Below are positions 10,744 to 19,724 of a stretch of DNA of 36,869 bases, piece by piece (the stretch's first letter is position 1; each line of letters opens with the position of its first letter). Origin of the DNA: F23-D06 sp963620035 (lineage in GTDB: Bacteria > Bacteroidota > Bacteroidia > Bacteroidales > WCHB1-69); the NCBI GenBank assembly GCA_963620035.1, contig CAVEXN010000025.1, positions 1 to 36,869 on the forward strand. Direction: 5' to 3'. Under the pieces are notes generated by a model. That model was not told the DNA's origin. It saw nothing but the letters and a program-made list of their open reading frames with translations, and ran no database searches. Position numbers and translations under genes: made by a program.

Positions 10744-10779
10744 ATTCAATAAATCAGCAAAAAAGAAAAAGAATATATT

Positions 10780-12279
10780 ATGAAAAAGAATTTATTATTA
10801 ACCAGTCTTATTTTCGCACTCTCCTGTTCTTTGTTTGCGCAGGAGGTTCAAACCGAAAACACGAACGGCAGTGCGAATGTTAAAAATGTCGCTACTTCTA
10901 CATTCTGTCCTCATAGAATTAATCTCTACGTTGGCGGTGCTTTCACGAATAATATCTACAAACGAATTGACCTTCAACAGCGTTATTCTGTGAGCGAGCT
11001 CCTTTCTCTCCATTATGCCTATTTTTTCAATGAGCATTGGGGATTAAGTCTTGGTGCAGAACTTAACCACGTTGGTGCAAAGGCTTTGTTCTCTGCTAAT
11101 GGTCACTATTCACACGTCGATCCTAATTTCAATGCAGGCAATCCTTACGAGCTTTATTATGATGCGAAAGGTCTTGTTGAAAGACAGTCCATTTGGGCAA
11201 TTGAAGTTCCTTTGATGGCTCAATTTGAATGGAAGTTCGATGGACGTAGCGGTATCTATGCAGGCTTGGGCGTTTATGGATACTTCCCTTTCCTTGCCAA
11301 CAATAAATATACAGGAGAAGGTACTATCCACACTTGGGCTACAGAAGATGCCTACGGCCAAGATTACAATGTTGATTATAACATGGCAAACCACTTCAAA
11401 GACGGCAATTACGATGGATACAGCATTAAAACTAAACTGAGATGCTCTTTTGGTATGGAAGCTGATTTCGGCGGAATTTTCAGAATCAGTAAAGTCGCTG
11501 ACGGCTATGTCGGTGCTTTCTGCAAATTCAATTTCCTCGATATTCTTCCCAAAGACACCAACAAGGTTTCAACTTTCGCAGACCAAAACGGTTCCCCGAC
11601 TTTCAATGGTACGCTCGGTTCTTCAATACTGAATGATTATAATAAAGTTAATGCTGATGTCGAAGGCTTTGAAAACGTTCGCACAAAATGGGATCAACTT
11701 CAGGTAGGTCTGAAACTCGGTTTCCACATCAAGGCTTGTGCTAATCCTGTTGAGAAAAACAAACGACAGATTCAAGAGGAAATGCTTGAAGAACTCAAGA
11801 AAAAACGTAATGAGCCTATTATCATCAAACAAGAACCTCAATACATTTATATTGTTCCTGTTTGCGATCAACTCGACAATGATGACAATGGATTGACAGA
11901 ACAAGACAAGAAAGCTATCCGCGAACTTCAGGATCAACTTTCCAAGACGAAAATCCTTTTCGATTTAGACAAAGACATCCCCAAAATCAACGACAGCAAT
12001 GACAATATTAGTAAGTGCGTTAGAATCCTGAAAGATAATCCATCACTGACCCTTGAAGTTGAAGGATATACTTGCGATCTTGGCACGGAAGAACATAACC
12101 GAGACCTTGCTCAAAGAAGAGCCAACAAAGTTCGCGACCTCTTTGTTGAGAAAGGAGTAAACCCTGGTCAAATCCAAACTGTATCTTATACGGCAAAAGA
12201 TCCTCAAAACAAACAAAACATCCAAGATCCTAGCCGTTCTGAACATCGCGCTGCAATCTTTAGAATCGTCAAAAGATAA
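10780..12279 (+). CDS. OmpA-family outer-membrane protein
   Basis: The gene encodes 499 residues. A signal peptide (MKKNLLLTSLIFALSCSLFA) precedes the mature protein at about residue 22. Residues from about 45 to 325 look like an outer-membrane beta-barrel, with alternating aromatic strands such as NLYVGGAFTNNIY and HWGLSLGAEL. A Lys/Glu-rich linker (about 325-385) leads to a C-terminal OmpA domain from about residue 390, seen in ILFDLDKDIPKIND, LEVEGYTCDLGTEEHN and DLAQRRANKVRDLFVEKGV. The Arg-rich LAQRRA segment and the conserved Asp and Arg are those that bind peptidoglycan in this family. Role by family: tethering the outer membrane to the cell wall. Its position directly after a giant T9SS cargo suggests it may anchor or organise the same surface layer; that link is inference. 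Confidence 0.88.
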   Translation: MKKNLLLTSLIFALSCSLFAQEVQTENTNGSANVKNVATSTFCPHRINLYVGGAFTNNIYKRIDLQQRYSVSELLSLHYAYFFNEHWGLSLGAELNHVGAKALFSANGHYSHVDPNFNAGNPYELYYDAKGLVERQSIWAIEVPLMAQFEWKFDGRSGIYAGLGVYGYFPFLANNKYTGEGTIHTWATEDAYGQDYNVDYNMANHFKDGNYDGYSIKTKLRCSFGMEADFGGIFRISKVADGYVGAFCKFNFLDILPKDTNKVSTFADQNGSPTFNGTLGSSILNDYNKVNADVEGFENVRTKWDQLQVGLKLGFHIKACANPVEKNKRQIQEEMLEELKKKRNEPIIIKQEPQYIYIVPVCDQLDNDDNGLTEQDKKAIRELQDQLSKTKILFDLDKDIPKINDSNDNISKCVRILKDNPSLTLEVEGYTCDLGTEEHNRDLAQRRANKVRDLFVEKGVNPGQIQTVSYTAKDPQNKQNIQDPSRSEHRAAIFRIVKR

Positions 12280-12296
12280 TTATTACTATTCCATTC

Positions 12297-12333
12297 AAAA
12301 AGAGAACCCCTTTTCAGAGGTTCTCTTTTTTTA
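12297..12333 (+). terminator. Rho-independent terminator after the OmpA-family gene
   Basis: AAAAAGAGAACC (12297-12308) pairs with GGTTCTCTTTTT (12319-12330) around a short loop, followed by further T. It ends the giant-gene/OmpA transcription unit 18 bp after the stop. Confidence 0.88.
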
Positions 12334-12347
12334 TGTTCATCATTCAA

Positions 12348-12373
12348 TATCTTTGTTATTTTCTGTAAGTTTG
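12348..12373 (+). promoter_or_regulatory. Two candidate -7 boxes before the SBBP/CHU_C gene
   Basis: TATCTTTG (12348-12355) and TAAGTTTG (12366-12373) both match TAnnTTTG. The first leaves a leader of about 30 nt before the ATG at 12392 and is preferred; the second leaves only about 12 nt. Neither has a TTTG at the canonical -33 distance. Their position argues against the in-frame upstream start at 12353, which would lie at or before the transcription start. Confidence 0.5.
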
Positions 12374-12391
12374 CGAAATTTATACGATGAT

Positions 12392-15300
12392 ATGAAAAAC
12401 CGATTGTTATTCTTGCTGTTACTTCCTTTCAACTTGTCTTGTTTGTGCGCACCATCTGACACAATCTGTCAGGAACGTTCTTTGCAGTTTGTGAAGAATT
12501 GCGGTCAATGGAATGATAATGTATTATACAACACCCCCCTTGTTAATGGCGCCATTTTTTTCGAACCGACTTGCTTGACTTTCCATTTCTTTGAAGCCCC
12601 TTTTCTTCAACATCATACATCCCCAAAACATCTGACCAAAGACGACTATCTTGTTCGATTATCCTCCTATAAAGTCACTTTTCTTTCATCCAATCCTGAT
12701 GTCCAAGTCTATCCATACAAACCATACCCCTTTTATTACAATTTCTTTAATGGCAAGCATCCTGAAAAGTGGGCAGGGCGTGTCCCCATATTCTCTGAAA
12801 TCCGATATGACAATATTTATAACGGCATCAATTTGCATCTTACGCAACAGAACGGACATCTCAAGTATGAGTTCGAACTTGAACCTTATGCCAACCCCAA
12901 TCAGATAGCCATGCATTACCAAGGTGTCAAGTCCATTTTTTTGAATCGTGAGATGTTATATGTCCAAACATCATTAGGCAATGTTGTCGAGATGCCTCCC
13001 TTAGCTTATCAATTATCCGACATAAGCGATACAACATTTATAAGATGCCGCTATGTGCTTTCTGACAATACGATTACCTTTGAGGTTTCCGGTTATGACC
13101 CATCTTTGCCCTTGATTATTGATCCAGTGGTTGTCTTCTCATCGTTTTCCGGTTCTGCCGCTGACAATTGGGGCTATACTTCAACATTCGATTCTCATGG
13201 AAACCTCTATGGCGGCGGCATTACTTTCGGTGTCGGTTATCCCACTACAATCGGAGCCTACCAAGAAGATTATTGTGCAGGTCCAAGTGCTCTTTATACC
13301 GATGTGACCATCTCAAAGTTTGATGCTACTGGTTCATCATTGCTTTATGCAACCTATCTGGGCGGTTCAAGACTCGATATCCCGCACAGCCTTGTAGTCA
13401 GCGACAACAACGAGCTTTATGTGATGGGTACCACAGGATCCGATGATTTCCCTGTGACCTCCAATGCATTCGACACGGTTTTCAATGGCGGTGTTAACGT
13501 CACGCTTTCTACAAGCCTTCCGTTTATTTACGGGTCAGATATTTTTGTCTCCAGATTCAGCGAGGATGGTTCACAGTTGCTTTCCTCCACTTTCGTTGGA
13601 GGTTCGGCTAATGATGGACTCAATGTTTCTTCTTTTTTGAGGAAGAATTACGCCGATGAGAACAGGGGAGAAATAATTTTGGATGACAATAACAATGTGT
13701 TTGTCGTTTCTTCCACGTCGTCAGCGGATTTTCCTGTGACGGCTCAATCTGTAAATCCATTATACAATGGGATGCAGGATGCGTGCTTGTTCAAAATGAA
13801 CTACAATTTAACTCAAATGATTTGGTCAACATTTCTTGGCGGAAATCAGGATGATGCAGGATACAGCATATCGGTGGCTTCCGACAATAGTGTGTATGTG
13901 TGTGGTGGTACAACGTCTTCAGATCTGCCTGTCGCCCCCGGTGCTTATCAGACGCAATTGGCAGGAAATGCGGACGGATTTGTGGCACATATTTCAGAAA
14001 ACGGAAATGTTCTCAACAATTGCACATATCTTGGGAAATCCGGGTACGACCAATGCTTTTTAGTGAAAACGGACAAGTTTGACAATCCTCACCTCTTTGG
14101 GCAGACCGACGCCATGGGCAACGAATGGATCCAAAATGTGTCATATTATGTTCAGAGCGGCGGTCAGTTTTTGGTCAAGATGTCGCCAGACTTAGACAGC
14201 GTAGTGTGGATGACGGCTTTCGGCACAGGCAATGGCGGTCCCGACATTTCGCCGACTGCGCTGATGGTTGATTATTGCCGCAACATTTACATGTCAGGAT
14301 GGGGCAGCCAAGAGCTAAACGGCTTCGGAGGCACAAGCGGACTTCCTGTTACGGGAGATGCATTCCAGTCCTATACTGACGGTCAAGATTTTTATTTCAT
14401 TTGTATTAGCGACGATGCTTCTGAACTCAGATATGGGAGTTTTTTTGGTGGCACAACATTGCGCAGCTCTCGTGAACATGTGGACGGCGGCACCAGCCGG
14501 TTTGACCGCAAGGGGCGTATTTACCAAGCGGTATGTGCCGGATGTGGCGGAACGGACGACTTTCCTACCACAAACGGGGCATGGTCGCAAACCAACGGCA
14601 GCAGCAACTGTAACCTTGGGGTCATCAAGATGGACTTTGCGCTTCCGGAAGTGGTGGCGGACTTTTCTTCCCCACGTACGGTCTGTTATCCCGACAGCGT
14701 CCATTTTGTCAACAATTCGCAGATAATCAGTTTCGGAAGCCAGTATTTCTGGGATTTCGGGGATGGCAGTAGTTCTACCTCAGAATCTCCCGTACACTGT
14801 TACCAGACGTCTGGAGTATATCAGGCGACTCTTGTGGTCAGGGATGCCGGCAGTTGCAACTTTTCCGACACGCTCACAAAGTCGATATTGGTACTTACGA
14901 ACAATCAGGCAACATTGCCCGAACTTTCCATCTGCGCCGGCGAATTTGTCCAGGTCGGGTTGCCGCCTTTCGCAAGTACTGATTTCGAGTGGCAGCCAAA
15001 TCCCGACATCGCCGACGTGCATGTTTCAAATCCCATCGTGTCGCCAACCACCGATGCCGACTATTGCTTGGTCATCACTTCTGGTTCGTGTGTGGACACA
15101 TTCCGTCAGCATGTTAATGTGTTCCCGATACCCGCTTTGCTGATGAACGATACGGTGGTATGTAAGGGGGATGCGGCAATGCTTTATGTCGTCCCCGTTG
15201 TGACAGGGACTCCGTTATCTGTGGAATGGTCATACAACCCTCAGTTTACCGCTGTGTTTGCACGCAACGAGTTGCAGGTCCCGGTTTCGCCAGATAATAC

Positions 15301-16144
15301 GTCCACGTACTATGTTCGAGTCAACGACCCGCATTGCAGTGTCGAGAGGGCTGTTACAATAGGAGTTTCAGAAGTCACCATTCAACCGAATCCAGATTTT
15401 CTGATATGTTTTGAGGATGGCATTACGCTGCAAGTTCAACACGATGGCGGTCCGGGGTGCAACTACAACTGGAGTCTTGACGACGGCACCTCTTTTGAAG
15501 AAGAAACACCATACGTGTCACCTGATGCCACTACAGGATACAGCGTTACGGTGACCAGTGCGATGGGATGCAAGGCTGTGGGGCACGGCCGCATCGTAAA
15601 GCGGACGGGAACATTTCCGGAAACGTTGTCTGCCTGGTGTGAAGTATGTAGCATAAAACAACTTGACACAACGACGGTGTACGCCACTTACTATGGCGCA
15701 GACTACATCTATCAATGGACACCCTCCGACAGTGCCCTTTCGCCAAACAATTCATCTACACGGGTCTGGCCGCTTCTGGATACAGAATATATGATCTCTG
15801 TGACGGACACGTTCGGATGTACGCAGAATGCTGCTGTGAAAATAGATGTGGAGACAATCACATGTTCAGACCCATACGTGTTCATCCCGAACATTTTTTC
15901 GCCTAACGGTGACGGAGTTAACGACAAACTCTTTGTCAGAAGCGGAGTCCTCGACCGTTTTACTTTCACGGTTTATAGCCATTGGGGACAGAAGGTTTTT
16001 GAGACCAACGACTTGAATGATGGATGGGACGGCACATTTAAAGGTGAACCTTGTCAAAACGGCGTTTACGACTTTCACTTTCATGGATTCTGCATCGGTG
16101 GTGACGAACTTGAAATCAGTGGAAATGTGATGTTGATACGATAA
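12392..16144 (+). CDS. Secreted SBBP/PKD protein with CHU_C (type B T9SS) C-terminal domain
   Basis: The protein has 1,250 residues from the ATG at 12392, chosen because a signal peptide (MKNRLLFLLLLPFNLSCLCA) begins there. The N-terminal region carries the FVKNCGQWNDNVLYNT motif common to Bacteroidetes SBBP-repeat proteins, then strand-rich sequence to about residue 245. From about 250 to 720 there are beta-propeller-like SBBP repeats (LLYATYLGGSRLD, DDFPVTSNAFDTVFNG, MIWSTFLGGNQDDAGYS). A PKD domain follows near residue 783 (YFWDFGDGSSSTSESP), then Ig-like segments. The last 90 or so residues are a CHU_C / gliding-motility-associated domain (FIPNIFSPNGDGVND, then VYSHWGQKVFE, then GVYDFHFHG), the type B T9SS signal. 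I infer a large exported cell-surface protein; its ligand is unknown. Confidence 0.9.
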   Translation: MKNRLLFLLLLPFNLSCLCAPSDTICQERSLQFVKNCGQWNDNVLYNTPLVNGAIFFEPTCLTFHFFEAPFLQHHTSPKHLTKDDYLVRLSSYKVTFLSSNPDVQVYPYKPYPFYYNFFNGKHPEKWAGRVPIFSEIRYDNIYNGINLHLTQQNGHLKYEFELEPYANPNQIAMHYQGVKSIFLNREMLYVQTSLGNVVEMPPLAYQLSDISDTTFIRCRYVLSDNTITFEVSGYDPSLPLIIDPVVVFSSFSGSAADNWGYTSTFDSHGNLYGGGITFGVGYPTTIGAYQEDYCAGPSALYTDVTISKFDATGSSLLYATYLGGSRLDIPHSLVVSDNNELYVMGTTGSDDFPVTSNAFDTVFNGGVNVTLSTSLPFIYGSDIFVSRFSEDGSQLLSSTFVGGSANDGLNVSSFLRKNYADENRGEIILDDNNNVFVVSSTSSADFPVTAQSVNPLYNGMQDACLFKMNYNLTQMIWSTFLGGNQDDAGYSISVASDNSVYVCGGTTSSDLPVAPGAYQTQLAGNADGFVAHISENGNVLNNCTYLGKSGYDQCFLVKTDKFDNPHLFGQTDAMGNEWIQNVSYYVQSGGQFLVKMSPDLDSVVWMTAFGTGNGGPDISPTALMVDYCRNIYMSGWGSQELNGFGGTSGLPVTGDAFQSYTDGQDFYFICISDDASELRYGSFFGGTTLRSSREHVDGGTSRFDRKGRIYQAVCAGCGGTDDFPTTNGAWSQTNGSSNCNLGVIKMDFALPEVVADFSSPRTVCYPDSVHFVNNSQIISFGSQYFWDFGDGSSSTSESPVHCYQTSGVYQATLVVRDAGSCNFSDTLTKSILVLTNNQATLPELSICAGEFVQVGLPPFASTDFEWQPNPDIADVHVSNPIVSPTTDADYCLVITSGSCVDTFRQHVNVFPIPALLMNDTVVCKGDAAMLYVVPVVTGTPLSVEWSYNPQFTAVFARNELQVPVSPDNTSTYYVRVNDPHCSVERAVTIGVSEVTIQPNPDFLICFEDGITLQVQHDGGPGCNYNWSLDDGTSFEEETPYVSPDATTGYSVTVTSAMGCKAVGHGRIVKRTGTFPETLSAWCEVCSIKQLDTTTVYATYYGADYIYQWTPSDSALSPNNSSTRVWPLLDTEYMISVTDTFGCTQNAAVKIDVETITCSDPYVFIPNIFSPNGDGVNDKLFVRSGVLDRFTFTVYSHWGQKVFETNDLNDGWDGTFKGEPCQNGVYDFHFHGFCIGGDELEISGNVMLIR

Positions 16145-16171
16145 AAAATTTTTAACGAATGTTAAAAAGTG

Positions 16172-16179
16172 TATTTTTG
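16172..16179 (+). promoter_or_regulatory. -7 promoter box (TATTTTTG) for the lysozyme-like/U32 pair
   Basis: TATTTTTG matches TAnnTTTG and lies 26 bp before the ATG at 16206, giving a predicted leader of about 20 nt. No clear -33 TTTG is seen. Confidence 0.5.
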
Positions 16180-16205
16180 CCGACGTTTTTTTTCAGCATA
16201 TCTTG

Positions 16206-17360
16206 ATGATGGAGAAAGAAAAGAAGAATCAGGAAAAATACACCTTCAAGGCCTCTTGGAAATCCTTGAAAACGCGTTCAAAAGTCTATCAGGTTGTTGT
16301 GCATCTTTTTGCTGCCGCCGGCTTTGCCATATTGGGCGCATGGGCTTTCTATCAGTTGGGGTTCACAAAGAACCGAGGTGCTGTTGACCACAACAACCGT
16401 TACCTTGCCGACTACAAATCAATAGATGAGAATGCCGATTCCGCCGCCGTGTTTGAGGAAAATATGTGCGACTATCTCGATTTGGTGGCAATGAGCAAAT
16501 TCTATCCCGTAAATGCACACCTCATTACAGATGCGGGGCGGTACAGTTCCCGTAATGACGGTATCAGCCAGATGATTTATGCGGCCAATATGTATCTCAA
16601 AGAGGACGGGAGCAACAAGCAGTATCAGAAAATGGTTGCAGAGCTGAGACAGGTTTACAACAAGTACCAGCCCTCAAATGCCACCGGAAATCTCATCCCC
16701 TGGATGAACGAACCGGCTTGGTCTGCTTTGAAGGAGGCCATAGTCAAAGACAAGGATGCCATCATGCTGGCTTCTGAGATTACAGGTGTTGAGCCGCGTC
16801 TTATTGTAGGATGTTTAGTCGGCGAACAAATTCGGCTGTTCAATTCCAAACGAGAAATGTTCAAAAAATATCTTGGTCCCGTAAAGGTGCTCTCCGTTCA
16901 GTCTCAATTCTCGTTTGGCGTGAACGGCATCAAGGACTTTACCGCGGAAAAGGTGGAAAGCAACCTTAAAGACACGGCTTCTCCGTTCTATATGGGCAAG
17001 AAATACGAACATATTCTCGACTTTAGTACGGAGGACCATACAACAGAGCGGATGAACCGCCTGATAGACTACCATCATCACCTCTATTCCTACATCTACA
17101 CGGGATGTATCCTGCATCAGACGATGTTACAATGGAAGCGCGCAGGCTATGACATATCGGGTCGTCCCGACATACTCTTTACGTTGTTCAATCTGGGTTT
17201 CGCAGCCTCCAAGCCGGGACCGAACCCGCAATGCGGCGGATCGCACATCACCGTGAACGACCGGGTCTATACCTTTGGCATTATCGGAAACGATTTCTAT
17301 TTTTCCGGCGAACTCGCCGAAGAATTCCCGCTGCAGGCCAAATCATTCGCAGATGAATAA
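16206..17360 (+). CDS. Membrane-anchored lysozyme-like protein (DUF1402-like, tentative)
   Basis: The gene encodes 384 residues. ATG 16206 is chosen; 16209 is also possible, and the TTG at 16203 is unnecessary. After a basic cytoplasmic N-terminus there is one membrane segment at about residues 28-50 (VVVHLFAAAGFAILGAWAFY). The remainder should be periplasmic. Features reminiscent of lysozyme/transglycosylase folds are a central VGCLVGEQIRLFNSKREMF with a candidate acidic residue, QFSFGVNGIKDFTAEKV, and a late PDILFTLFNLGFAASKPGP stretch resembling the ATLYNLG region of DUF1402 proteins. I recognise this only by overall pattern, so a peptidoglycan-acting role is inference. Its stop overlaps the start of the U32 gene by 8 bp, so the two are translationally linked. 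Confidence 0.55.
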   Translation: MMEKEKKNQEKYTFKASWKSLKTRSKVYQVVVHLFAAAGFAILGAWAFYQLGFTKNRGAVDHNNRYLADYKSIDENADSAAVFEENMCDYLDLVAMSKFYPVNAHLITDAGRYSSRNDGISQMIYAANMYLKEDGSNKQYQKMVAELRQVYNKYQPSNATGNLIPWMNEPAWSALKEAIVKDKDAIMLASEITGVEPRLIVGCLVGEQIRLFNSKREMFKKYLGPVKVLSVQSQFSFGVNGIKDFTAEKVESNLKDTASPFYMGKKYEHILDFSTEDHTTERMNRLIDYHHHLYSYIYTGCILHQTMLQWKRAGYDISGRPDILFTLFNLGFAASKPGPNPQCGGSHITVNDRVYTFGIIGNDFYFSGELAEEFPLQAKSFADE

Positions 17361-19170
17361 CAAGACAGAACTGCTGCTGCCCGCAAAGGATATAGTATGC
17401 GGAAAAACAGCCGTTTCTCATGGTGCCGATGCCGTCTATATGGGCGCACCTAAATTCGGGGCGCGAAAATCGGTGGGCAATACCTTGCAGCAGATTGATG
17501 AGATGGTGCAATATGCCCATTTGTACGGCTCGAAAGTCTATGTTACTGTCAATACGTTGGTCAGGGACTCTGAAGTCACGGAGGTTGAGCGGCTGATGCA
17601 CGACTTGTACAACGCCGGTGTCGATGCCGTCATCGTACAGGACATGGGCGTCCTGAAAATGGACATTCCTCCGATTGCCCTGCATGCAAGCACCCAATGC
17701 CATAACGACAGTGTTGAACAGATACGTTTTCTGGAATGCGCCGGCTTCCGACGCGCCATCCTTGCCCGTGAAATGGATTTGGAGGACATACGGAACGTTC
17801 GGAAAAACACGAATATCGAACTTGAAACGTTTGTCCACGGTGCATTGTGCGTTTGCTATAGCGGACAATGCTACATGAGCCTCTACCTTAACGGAAGGAG
17901 CGGCAACCGGGGAGAATGTGCCCAAGTGTGCCGCCAGCGATATAGTTTGCTGGATGCCGACGGACATGTCCTGCAGCGCGACAAGCACTTGCTGTCTCTC
18001 CGCGACATGAACCGCACCCCCAGCCTCGCCCAACTGCTTAAAGCCGGCATCTGCTCTCTGAAAGTGGAGGGACGCCTGAAAGACGAACTATATGTGAAGA
18101 ACATCACGGCCTTTTACCGCAAAGAGATAGATACTTTTTTAGAAGAAAACCCCAGCATAGTCAGGTCGGGAAGTGGGAAAACCCGTTTTTTCTTTGCCCC
18201 AGACCCCTCAAAGACATTCAACCGCGGCTTTACATCCTATTTTATGAAAGGCCGGAGAGAAAAAATGGCATCGTTTGATACACCTAAGGCGATGGGCGAG
18301 TATATGGGCGTCCTGAAACAAATCCGTGGCCGATTGTACTACGAGGGAGACAAGGTTGTGGCGAACGGCGACGGGCTCTGCTTTATAAACAGATCGGACG
18401 AATTGGAGGGCTTCTTTGTGAACGGAATGACAGATAACGAGATCATACCACACAAAAAAGTTTCACCGTTCAACGAAGTGCAATTGTACAGAAACCTGGA
18501 CAGGACTTTTGAGAAGATACTCTCGGGAAAGACTGCGGAACGGAAGATTCCGGTCGATATGGTTTTGTCTGAAACCGACAACGGAATAGCCCTTTTAATG
18601 GAAGATGATGACGGTTTACGGGCGGAGTCTATACTTGATGTTGACATAATCCCGGCGAAACGCCCGGAAACTGCCATTCGGCAGATGAAGACAGCCTTGT
18701 CGAAGTTGGGGAATACGCCTTTTGAAATGAAAAGTCTGAAAATAGAAGTGCCCGCACTCTTTCTCCAAACATCAGCCGTTAACGGATTGCGGAATGATGC
18801 CGCAGAAAAGTTGAAAAGAAAAAGAATCGAGCATTTCCGCCCGTCAGACCGAAAACTCCAATATCGCCCCGAACAGAGGTTTACACGCATCGACTATAAG
18901 AGGAATGTTGTCAATAGATTCAGCGAGGCCGTCTATCGAGATTTTGGAGCGGCAGAAATCGAATACGGCCTTGACTTGACACGAAATTTCGGCGGAAAAG
19001 AGTTGATGGTGTGCAAGTATTGCCTCCGGTATGAACTGGACGGCTGCAGACGGAAAGGCAAAGCGGATGAAACACACAAACGCCCCTGGTATCTGACGGA
19101 CGGACGTCATTGTTTCCGGCTCGATTTCGACTGCGGCAAATGCTGTATGAGAATAATAGAAGAGTCTTAA
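17353..19170 (+). CDS. U32 family peptidase / RlhA-like protein
   Basis: The protein has 605 residues from ATG 17353, which overlaps the previous stop; an upstream TTG in frame would extend it into that gene and is rejected. The N-terminal TIM-barrel-like region starts ELLLPAKD and contains HGADAVYMGAPKFGAR. The U32 signature is complete at residues 158-176 (ETFVHGALCVCYSGQCYMS) and is followed by GNRGECAQVCRQRY. Near the C-terminus a cysteine set (VCKYCLRYELDGC and DCGKCC) resembles an extra metal or Fe-S site. Length and layout match RlhA/YdcP-type members, which in E. coli are required for 5-hydroxylation of 23S rRNA C2501, using prephenate. Some other U32 proteins act with UbiU/UbiV or are called collagenase-like proteases. 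The exact subfamily cannot be fixed here. Confidence 0.87.
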   Translation: MNNKTELLLPAKDIVCGKTAVSHGADAVYMGAPKFGARKSVGNTLQQIDEMVQYAHLYGSKVYVTVNTLVRDSEVTEVERLMHDLYNAGVDAVIVQDMGVLKMDIPPIALHASTQCHNDSVEQIRFLECAGFRRAILAREMDLEDIRNVRKNTNIELETFVHGALCVCYSGQCYMSLYLNGRSGNRGECAQVCRQRYSLLDADGHVLQRDKHLLSLRDMNRTPSLAQLLKAGICSLKVEGRLKDELYVKNITAFYRKEIDTFLEENPSIVRSGSGKTRFFFAPDPSKTFNRGFTSYFMKGRREKMASFDTPKAMGEYMGVLKQIRGRLYYEGDKVVANGDGLCFINRSDELEGFFVNGMTDNEIIPHKKVSPFNEVQLYRNLDRTFEKILSGKTAERKIPVDMVLSETDNGIALLMEDDDGLRAESILDVDIIPAKRPETAIRQMKTALSKLGNTPFEMKSLKIEVPALFLQTSAVNGLRNDAAEKLKRKRIEHFRPSDRKLQYRPEQRFTRIDYKRNVVNRFSEAVYRDFGAAEIEYGLDLTRNFGGKELMVCKYCLRYELDGCRRKGKADETHKRPWYLTDGRHCFRLDFDCGKCCMRIIEES

Positions 19171-19203
19171 AAGCCAATAAGGGTGCAAAAAGTTTTTTTT
19201 TTG

Positions 19204-19211
19204 TACATTTG
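19204..19211 (+). promoter_or_regulatory. -7 promoter box (TACATTTG) for the small lipoprotein gene
   Basis: TACATTTG matches TAnnTTTG and lies 20 bp before ATG 19231, giving a very short leader. It supports starting the lipoprotein at 19231 rather than at the upstream in-frame codon at 19183. Confidence 0.5.
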
Positions 19212-19230
19212 CAACCTAATTTTTAGACGG

Positions 19231-19689
19231 ATGAAAAACAGTAAACGTTTCGCTATGATAGCCTTTGTACTTTTGGCTGGCATAGCAGTGAGTTGCGAGC
19301 GTTTTGACGATGCAACCATCACATTAGAGCGTGAAAATTATGTAGATTCCACCCGAATGGTGTCATACATTGCCAAAGTGACAGACAATGGAGGCTGTGC
19401 GCGCTGTCTGGAGGCAGGATATTGCTACAGCACTTTCGACACTGTACCTGCTTTCACCTGCAGATATACAACGGTGTTTCCGCTGATACAGGACTCACTG
19501 CTGGTTGACAGCGGCGGCTGCTTCTTGAACTTTGCATGGAACATGATCCTCCGGGGATCCTCGTCAGATGCAGGTCAGCCGTCCGGAAACGACACTTGCG
19601 ACAACTATTATTTCAGGGCATACGTGACGACAAATGCAGGGACATTCTACAGTATGGTGGACTCCGTCTCAATCCCTAAAAAACAATAG
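19231..19689 (+). CDS. Small hypothetical lipoprotein
   Basis: The protein has 152 residues. It starts MKNSKRF, continues with a hydrophobic stretch (MIAFVLLAGIAV) and a lipobox-like AVSC with Cys22, so a lipid-anchored periplasmic or surface protein is likely. The mature part contains several cysteines (CARC, YCYS, CRY, CDNYY) and beta-rich sequence ending YFRAYVTTNAGTFYSMVDSV, which resembles a fibronectin-type or Ig-like strand pair. I do not recognise the family. It has its own promoter-like box and lies 35 bp upstream of butyrate kinase, so the downstream genes may be read through from it. Confidence 0.75.
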   Translation: MKNSKRFAMIAFVLLAGIAVSCERFDDATITLERENYVDSTRMVSYIAKVTDNGGCARCLEAGYCYSTFDTVPAFTCRYTTVFPLIQDSLLVDSGGCFLNFAWNMILRGSSSDAGQPSGNDTCDNYYFRAYVTTNAGTFYSMVDSVSIPKKQ

Positions 19690-19724
19690 GTAATATCATT
19701 AAAGAAATAGAACAGATAAAGATT

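Noticed and set aside
12353..12391. N-terminal extension of the SBBP/CHU_C protein from the upstream start codon
   Set aside because: It would place 13 polar residues before a clear signal peptide and begin within or before the promoter boxes.
17281..18033. 250-residue open frame on the - strand opposite the U32 gene
   Set aside because: It lies wholly antisense to a gene with a complete family signature. Its translation has no recognisable domain and it has no promoter.
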